Origin: Gammaproteobacteria bacterium
GTDB taxonomy: Bacteria; Pseudomonadota; Gammaproteobacteria; Xanthomonadales; Xanthomonadaceae
Reading direction: 5' to 3'
Assembly: GCA_012510865.1 (NCBI GenBank)
Contig: JAAZHF010000214.1
Coordinates: forward strand, 1-9,168
Length of the DNA stretch: 9,168 bases
Shown: piece by piece, positions 5,851 through 9,168 of the stretch
Layout: the number at the start of each line of letters is the position of its first letter
Numbering within the stretch: position 1 is the first letter of the stretch
Notes under the pieces: model-generated
Seen by the model: the letters and a program-made list of their open reading frames with translations, nothing else
Told to the model about the DNA's origin: nothing
Databases searched by the model: none
Translations under genes and position numbers: made by a program

Positions 5851-7830
5851 TCAGAGCAGGGCTTCGACCGTGGTCACCCGCATGCGCCGGCGCAGTTCGC
5901 GCAGGAGCGACATGGCGTCCTCGTCCCCTGCCATGCGCGACAGCTGGGAAGCGAGCATCGCGCGCTCTTCGTCGGTCGCGGACGAAACGTCCCCCGGAAC
6001 CACGGACTTCACGGCGTAGACGACGATGCTGCCGTCCTGCTGCTGGACGCGGCCGGCCGACACGGCGGCGGCGGCGGGCTCGGTCGCCGCGAAGATCGCC
6101 TCGTTGGCCTCCGGGGACGGCGCCGGAAAGCCGCGCTGGAACCCCAGCATCGCCATGTGCTCCCAGCCCTGGGCCTCGGCCACCTCGGCCCGCGGCTTCC
6201 CACCGGAAATCGCGGCCACCGCCGCGTCGGCGCTGGCGAGCGCGGCCTGGCGCGAACGGTCGGCGCGGATCGCGGCGACGACCTGGTCGCGGACCTCGGC
6301 AAGCGGCTGCTCGCGCTCGGGCGCATGCGACGTCACCCGGATCAGCACGGTGTGGTTGGTGTCGATCTCGATCGGATCGCTGACCGTGCCGTCCTGGACG
6401 AGGGCTTCGGAGAACGCGGCGCGCTGCACCAGCGGATGTGCGGCGATGCCCTCGCCGCCGCCGCGGGTGAAGGGTCCGGCCTTCTGCACCGGCAGCCCGG
6501 CCTCGCGCGCGGTCGGCCCAAGCGAGCCCGGGTTGCGGTAGACCTGGTCGACCAGGCGCCCGATCAGCTCGTTGAACGCACGCTCGCGGTCCGCGACCGC
6601 CTGCGCCTGCGCAAGCTCCTCGCGCGCCTCCTCGAACGGCACCGACCGCCCTTCGCGGACGTCGCGCACCAGCAGCACGTGCCAGCCGAAATCGGTCAGG
6701 ACCGGATCGGAGGGCACGCCGACCTCGGCTGCGCCGACGGCCTTGTCGAAGCCCTCGCCCATGATGCCGGCCTCGAGCCACCCCAGGTCACCGCCGGAGG
6801 CCTTCGAGCCCTCGTCGTCGGACTCCTCGCGCGCGATCGCCGCGAAATCCGCGCCCTCGGCCCGCGCCTTGGCGGCAATGGCCGCCGCGCGCCCGCGGGC
6901 GGCTTCGCGCTCGGCTGCGCCGGCGTCGGCGGGCACCCGCACGAGGACGTGCGACACCAGGTGCTGCGACGGCTCGACGAAGCGGGCCTTCTCCTGCTCG
7001 TAGCGCGCCCGCAGCGTGGCGTCGTCGGCCGGGGGCGGATCCTGCACGGCGTCGTCGCGGATCTCGACGTACTCGATCGACACCTCCTCGGGCGCGCGGT
7101 ACTCGCTGCGATGCGAGTCGTACCAGGCCTGGATGTCGGCGGCCGCGATCGCGCCGGCGTCGGGCGCGGGCGCGGGGACCAGCGCCAGGTCGACGTCGCG
7201 CTTCTCGCCGAGCAGCTGGATCAGGCGCTCCACCTGGCCCGGGGTGGCGAACGCGGTGCGGGCGACGCGGTTGGGCAGCAGCAGCATCTGCAGCTGGCCG
7301 CGGATCTCTTCCTGGTGCTGCCGCGGCGTCTGCGCCGGCACGCGCGACTGCAGCACCATCTGGTAGCGCTGGGGATCGAAGCGGCCATCCACCTGGAACT
7401 CAGGCATCGCGGCCACGACCTCGGCGACGCGGGCGTTCCCGACCGCGATGCCGGCGTTCTCGGCGGCAAGCGAGAAGACGGTGCGATCGACGACCTGGTC
7501 GAGGACGCGCAGCTTGTTCTCGAGCTGCTCGAAGGCGCGGGCGTCGAAGGCCTCGCCCTGCATGGCGCGCGCCTGCTGTCGCGCCGACTCGAATTCCCGG
7601 CGGAATTCCTCCAGCGGGATGTCGCGGGACACCCAGAACGCCTTCCGGACCGGCCAGATGTCCGGCGCCGAGCGCCACCACGACGGCGGTGCCTCGACCT
7701 TGGCGGCGTAGTTCGCCGAGCTCTGGAACAGGTACTGCTCCATGCCGAAGAAGGCGAAGGGGATCGCCAGCAGGATGACGATGACCCCGGCGATCCAGCC
7801 GGAGGTCTTTTCACGAAGGGCTTGCAGCAT
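5851..7830 (-). CDS. ppiD: Peptidyl-prolyl cis-trans isomerase/periplasmic chaperone PpiD
   Basis: The 659-residue protein (E. coli PpiD 623) is a periplasmic folding factor anchored in the inner membrane near the Sec translocon. The start MLQALREKTSGWIAGVIVIL leads into one membrane segment (about 11-30), and FFGMEQYLF is characteristic of the family. Residues 70-260 form the helical SurA-like N domain. The parvulin domain (about 288-395) shows SQHLVSHVLVRV (288-299), GGDLGWLEAGIM (346-357) and TDFGWHVLLVRDVREG (379-394). E. coli PpiD has little or no isomerase activity, so this one may act mainly as a chaperone. Residues 400-659 are a charged C-terminal region without a recognised motif except a second weak SurA-like pattern. 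It is leftward, downstream of the tRNA-Asp terminator, with a TAAACT box 29 bases before the start. Confidence 0.93.
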   Translation of the reverse strand: MLQALREKTSGWIAGVIVILLAIPFAFFGMEQYLFQSSANYAAKVEAPPSWWRSAPDIWPVRKAFWVSRDIPLEEFRREFESARQQARAMQGEAFDARAFEQLENKLRVLDQVVDRTVFSLAAENAGIAVGNARVAEVVAAMPEFQVDGRFDPQRYQMVLQSRVPAQTPRQHQEEIRGQLQMLLLPNRVARTAFATPGQVERLIQLLGEKRDVDLALVPAPAPDAGAIAAADIQAWYDSHRSEYRAPEEVSIEYVEIRDDAVQDPPPADDATLRARYEQEKARFVEPSQHLVSHVLVRVPADAGAAEREAARGRAAAIAAKARAEGADFAAIAREESDDEGSKASGGDLGWLEAGIMGEGFDKAVGAAEVGVPSDPVLTDFGWHVLLVRDVREGRSVPFEEAREELAQAQAVADRERAFNELIGRLVDQVYRNPGSLGPTAREAGLPVQKAGPFTRGGGEGIAAHPLVQRAAFSEALVQDGTVSDPIEIDTNHTVLIRVTSHAPEREQPLAEVRDQVVAAIRADRSRQAALASADAAVAAISGGKPRAEVAEAQGWEHMAMLGFQRGFPAPSPEANEAIFAATEPAAAAVSAGRVQQQDGSIVVYAVKSVVPGDVSSATDEERAMLASQLSRMAGDEDAMSLLRELRRRMRVTTVEALL

Positions 7831-7859
7831 GTCGGGTCGCGCGTTGGACGTAGCCGCGC

Positions 7860-7865
7860 AGTTTA
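7860..7865 (-). promoter_or_regulatory. Candidate -10 box of ppiD
   Basis: TAAACT on the minus strand ends 29 bases before the ppiD ATG and lies after the tRNA-Asp terminator, so ppiD needs a promoter here. The -35 region is not convincing. Confidence 0.35.
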
Positions 7866-7897
7866 GCGCATGGCCGCCTGCTGCGGCCCCGGGGCGC

Positions 7898-7934
7898 CCA
7901 AAAGAAGGAAGGCGCCCTTGCGGGGCGCCTTCCT
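7898..7934 (-). terminator. Terminator of the hupB-tRNA-Val-tRNA-Asp unit
   Basis: A perfect 12-bp stem, AGGAAGGCGCCC (7906-7917)/GGGCGCCTTCCT (7923-7934), closes a 5-base loop 7 bases after the tRNA-Asp CCA end. On the minus strand it is followed by a T-rich run, TTCTTTT. It is the strongest stem-loop in the window and separates the tRNAs from ppiD. Confidence 0.85.
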
Positions 7935-7941
7935 GGGTGAC

Positions 7942-8018
7942 TGGCGGAGTGGACGGGACTCGAACCCGCGACCTCCGGCGTGACAGGCCAGCATTCTAAC
8001 CAACTGAACTACCACTCC
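7942..8018 (-). tRNA. tRNA-Asp(GTC)
   Basis: This 77-base tRNA on the minus strand has an encoded CCA end. Acceptor GGAGTGG (8018-8012) pairs with CCACTCC, followed by discriminator G and CCA (7944-7942). The anticodon loop CTGTCAC carries GTC at 7984-7982, reading GAC and GAU. The T arm GCGGG TTCGAGT CCCGT and the D arm resemble E. coli tRNA-Asp closely. It follows tRNA-Val by 36 bases. Confidence 0.97.
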
Positions 8019-8054
8019 GCGTTGTCGAACCTTGTTGCGAACGTCAGACCCTTC

Positions 8055-8129
8055 TGGTGGGTGCTGAGGGGATCGAACCCCCGACCCTCTCCTTGTAAGG
8101 GAGACGCTCTACCGCTGAGCTAAGCACCC
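8055..8129 (-). tRNA. tRNA-Val(TAC)
   Basis: This 75-base tRNA on the minus strand has an encoded CCA end. Acceptor GGGTGCT (8129-8123) pairs with AGCACCC (8065-8059), then discriminator A and CCA (8057-8055). The anticodon stem TCTCC/GGAGA holds the loop CTTACAA with anticodon TAC at 8097-8095, reading GUN valine codons. The T arm is GGGGG TTCGATC CCCTC. It begins only 11 bases after the hupB stop codon. Confidence 0.97.
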
Positions 8130-8140
8130 ATGCGGGCCGC

Positions 8141-8413
8141 TTAGTTTACTGCATCCTTCAGCGCCTTGCCAGCCTTGAAGACCGGATTCTTCGACGCCGC
8201 GATCTTGATCTCTTCGCCGGTGCGCGGATTGCGGCCGGTGCGGGCGGCGCGCTCCTTGACCTGGAAGGTGCCGAAGCCGACCAGGGCAACGGTGTCACCC
8301 TGCTTCAACGCCTTGCCCACGGACGAGAGCACCGCGTCGACTGCGCGGGCGGCGTCGGCCTTGGACAGGTTGGCCTCGTCGGCAACTGCCTGGACCAGAT
8401 CGTTCTTGTTCAT
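8141..8413 (-). CDS. hupB: DNA-binding protein HU (beta type)
   Basis: The 90-residue protein has the standard HU length. HU binds and bends DNA without strong sequence preference and helps compact the nucleoid. [20 protein letters not shown] forms the N-terminal helices, and [20 protein letters not shown] leads into the DNA-binding arm, whose tip carries the RNPRTGEE signature with the intercalating proline (Pro63). [18 protein letters not shown] closes the body. HU acts as a dimer; no second HU gene is visible here. ATG 8413 gives the family start and has AGGAG ten bases upstream (8428-8424). An in-frame ATG at 8476 would add 21 unrelated residues, with its GGAGG only one base away. The gene lies between lon and the tRNA pair, as in related genomes; Lon is known to degrade HU-beta in E. 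coli. Confidence 0.96.
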   Translation of the reverse strand: MNKNDLVQAVADEANLSKADAARAVDAVLSSVGKALKQGDTVALVGFGTFQVKERAARTGRNPRTGEEIKIAASKNPVFKAGKALKDAVN

Positions 8414-8423
8414 GTATTCGGTG

Positions 8424-8428
8424 CTCCT
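8424..8428 (-). promoter_or_regulatory. Ribosome binding site of hupB
   Basis: AGGAG on the minus strand lies 10 bases before ATG 8413. It supports that start over the upstream in-frame ATG at 8476. It sits two bases from the palindrome at 8431-8446. Confidence 0.7.
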
Positions 8429-8430
8429 GC

Positions 8431-8446
8431 GCGACCCGCGGGTCGC
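8431..8446. repeat. Perfect 16-base palindrome in the hupB leader
   Basis: GCGACCCGCGGGTCGC equals its own reverse complement. It lies in the untranslated leader of hupB, 17 bases before the ATG. In RNA it could fold as a 6-bp stem with a CGCG loop next to the ribosome binding site. In DNA it could be a dimeric repressor site. Neither use is shown. Confidence 0.7.
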
Positions 8447-8530
8447 TCGAATTGGTGGCGGGCCTGCGGGCTGCATGCCTCCGTGGCTCCGGGATCGCCG
8501 GCGGCCCCTGGACCGCGCTGCGAGCGCGAA

Positions 8531-8559
8531 TTTATACCAGCGCCCCCGACGCCACGCAA
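8531..8559 (-). promoter_or_regulatory. Promoter of hupB (-35 and -10)
   Basis: On the minus strand TTGCGT (8559-8554) and TATAAA (8536-8531) are 17 bases apart. The -10 matches TATAAT at 5 of 6 positions, and the -35 keeps TTG. Transcription would start near 8524, giving a leader of about 110 bases. It is the best promoter in the right half and could also serve the two tRNA genes. Confidence 0.7.
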
Positions 8560-8560
8560 C

Positions 8561-8600
8561 AAAAAGCCCGCGGCGTCAGTGCTTGACATCCGCGCGGGGC
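8561..8600 (-). terminator. Possible terminator of lon overlapping its last codons
   Basis: On the minus strand, GCCCCGCG within the last lon codons (from 8600) can pair, with a bulge, with CGCGGGC (8572-8566), followed at once by TTTTT (8565-8561). The lon stop codon would lie in the loop. The stem is imperfect and the loop long, so this is tentative. Confidence 0.4.
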
Positions 8601-9168
8601 GTCGACTTCCGGCCCGGCCGGCGTGCAGGCTGGCCCACCGCGACCGGCGCCGGCAGCGACGGAAGCGGACGCTCGAGCGCCAGGTCCAGCACTTCGTCGA
8701 TCCACTTCACCGGCACGATCCTGAGGTGCTGGGTGACGTTCTTCGGGATGTCCGCAAGGTCCTTGCGGTTCTCTTCCGGGATGATCACCGTGGTGATGCC
8801 TCCGCGGAGCGCGGCCAGCAGCTTTTCCTTCAAGCCGCCGATCGCGGTCACCTTGCCGCGCAGCGTGATCTCTCCGGTCATGGCCACCTCGGCGCGCACC
8901 GGGATGCGCGTGAGCGTCGACACCAGCGAGGTGGCCATCGCGATGCCCGCGCTGGGGCCGTCCTTCGGCGTCGCGCCATCGGGCACGTGGACGTGGACGT
9001 CGCGCTTCTGCAGGAAGTCGAGCTCCAGGCCCAGCCGCTCCGCGCGCGCGCGCACCACCGACAGCGCCGCGGAAGCCGACTCCTTCATCACGTCGCCAAG
9101 CTGGCCGGTGAGCGTGAGCTGGCCCTTCCCCGGCACCAGCGTGGACTCGATCTGCAGGAGGTCGCCGC
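8576..9168 (-). CDS. lon: ATP-dependent protease Lon, C-terminal part (partial)
   Basis: The last 196 residues are visible; the frame runs off the right edge. This is the Lon proteolytic domain. The catalytic serine is in [10 protein letters not shown] (Ser codon 8953-8951). The catalytic lysine is the last residue of GGLKEK (codon 8824-8822), 43 residues later, the same spacing as Ser679 and Lys722 of E. coli. [18 protein letters not shown] and [20 protein letters not shown] are also classic Lon. Lon is a cytoplasmic AAA+ protease that removes damaged and regulatory proteins; the ATPase and N-terminal domains lie outside the window. After [10 protein letters not shown] there is a Pro/Arg-rich tail of about 30 residues, a little longer than in E. 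coli. The gene ends about 40 bases before the hupB promoter -10. Confidence 0.97.
   Translation of the reverse strand, partial: GDLLQIESTLVPGKGQLTLTGQLGDVMKESASAALSVVRARAERLGLELDFLQKRDVHVHVPDGATPKDGPSAGIAMATSLVSTLTRIPVRAEVAMTGEITLRGKVTAIGGLKEKLLAALRGGITTVIIPEENRKDLADIPKNVTQHLRIVPVKWIDEVLDLALERPLPSLPAPVAVGQPARRPGRKSTPRADVKH

Noticed and set aside
5812..7866. Long rightward open frame (684 codons) opposite ppiD
   Set aside because: It is Arg/His/Gly-rich with no recognisable domain, and mirrors the high third-position GC of ppiD. Similar long antisense frames lie opposite mltD (3132-4964), fabI (4901-6781) and dnaQ (1280-2338).
8414..8476. Earlier HU start or leader peptide from ATG 8476
   Set aside because: It is in frame with hupB and adds residues absent from HU proteins. 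Its GGAGG is only one base from the ATG, while ATG 8413 has a usable AGGAG.
1..9168. Mobile element, phage, CRISPR or defence system
   Set aside because: No transposase, integrase, direct repeat array, attachment-site duplication next to the three tRNAs, or shift in base use was seen; every large gene is a core housekeeping family.

Overview
The window reads as ordinary, gene-dense chromosome from a high-GC gammaproteobacterium. The Lon, HU, tRNA-Val, tRNA-Asp and PpiD order, the gloB, yafS-like, rnhA and dnaQ cluster, and the protein sequences best suit the Xanthomonadaceae/Lysobacteraceae (Luteimonas- or Lysobacter-like). That placement is inference from remembered family sequences and gene order, not from a search. 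I see no insertion sequence, phage gene, CRISPR array, toxin-antitoxin pair or other mobile or defence system.

Left part (1-1177). The window opens with the first 28 codons of a leftward DUF6165-like gene. A rightward tRNA-Ser(CGA) follows, with a good promoter and a stem-loop terminator. Next is a rightward PP2C-type protein phosphatase gene. The 152 bases at 321-472 hold no gene I can support.

Nucleic-acid and glyoxalase cluster (1193-4904). Leftward, a compact operon runs yafS-like methyltransferase, rnhA (RNase HI), dnaQ (DNA polymerase III proofreading subunit). Divergent from it, gloB (glyoxalase II) overlaps a lytic transglycosylase gene of the MltD type by 4 bases. This is the same neighbourhood as E. 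coli mltD-gloB-yafS-rnhA-dnaQ. One difference is that rnhA and dnaQ point the same way here, whereas they diverge in E. coli.

Envelope and lipid part (4937-7830). fabI (enoyl-ACP reductase) follows mltD by 32 bases. It converges on ppiD (inner-membrane periplasmic folding factor), with a strong two-way terminator between them.

Right part (7906-9168). Read leftward, the order is the 3' end of lon, hupB (HU), tRNA-Val(TAC), tRNA-Asp(GTC) and a strong stem-loop terminator, followed by ppiD. hupB has a clear promoter. Only 11 bases separate its stop codon from tRNA-Val, so HU mRNA and the two tRNAs may share a transcript.

The features most worth a second look are the hupB-tRNA linkage, a perfect 16-base palindrome in the hupB leader, the LysM-less MltD with an 11-residue repeat linker, a possible leaderless start for the methyltransferase, and a recurring AAACT box in front of several genes. 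None amounts to a new system.
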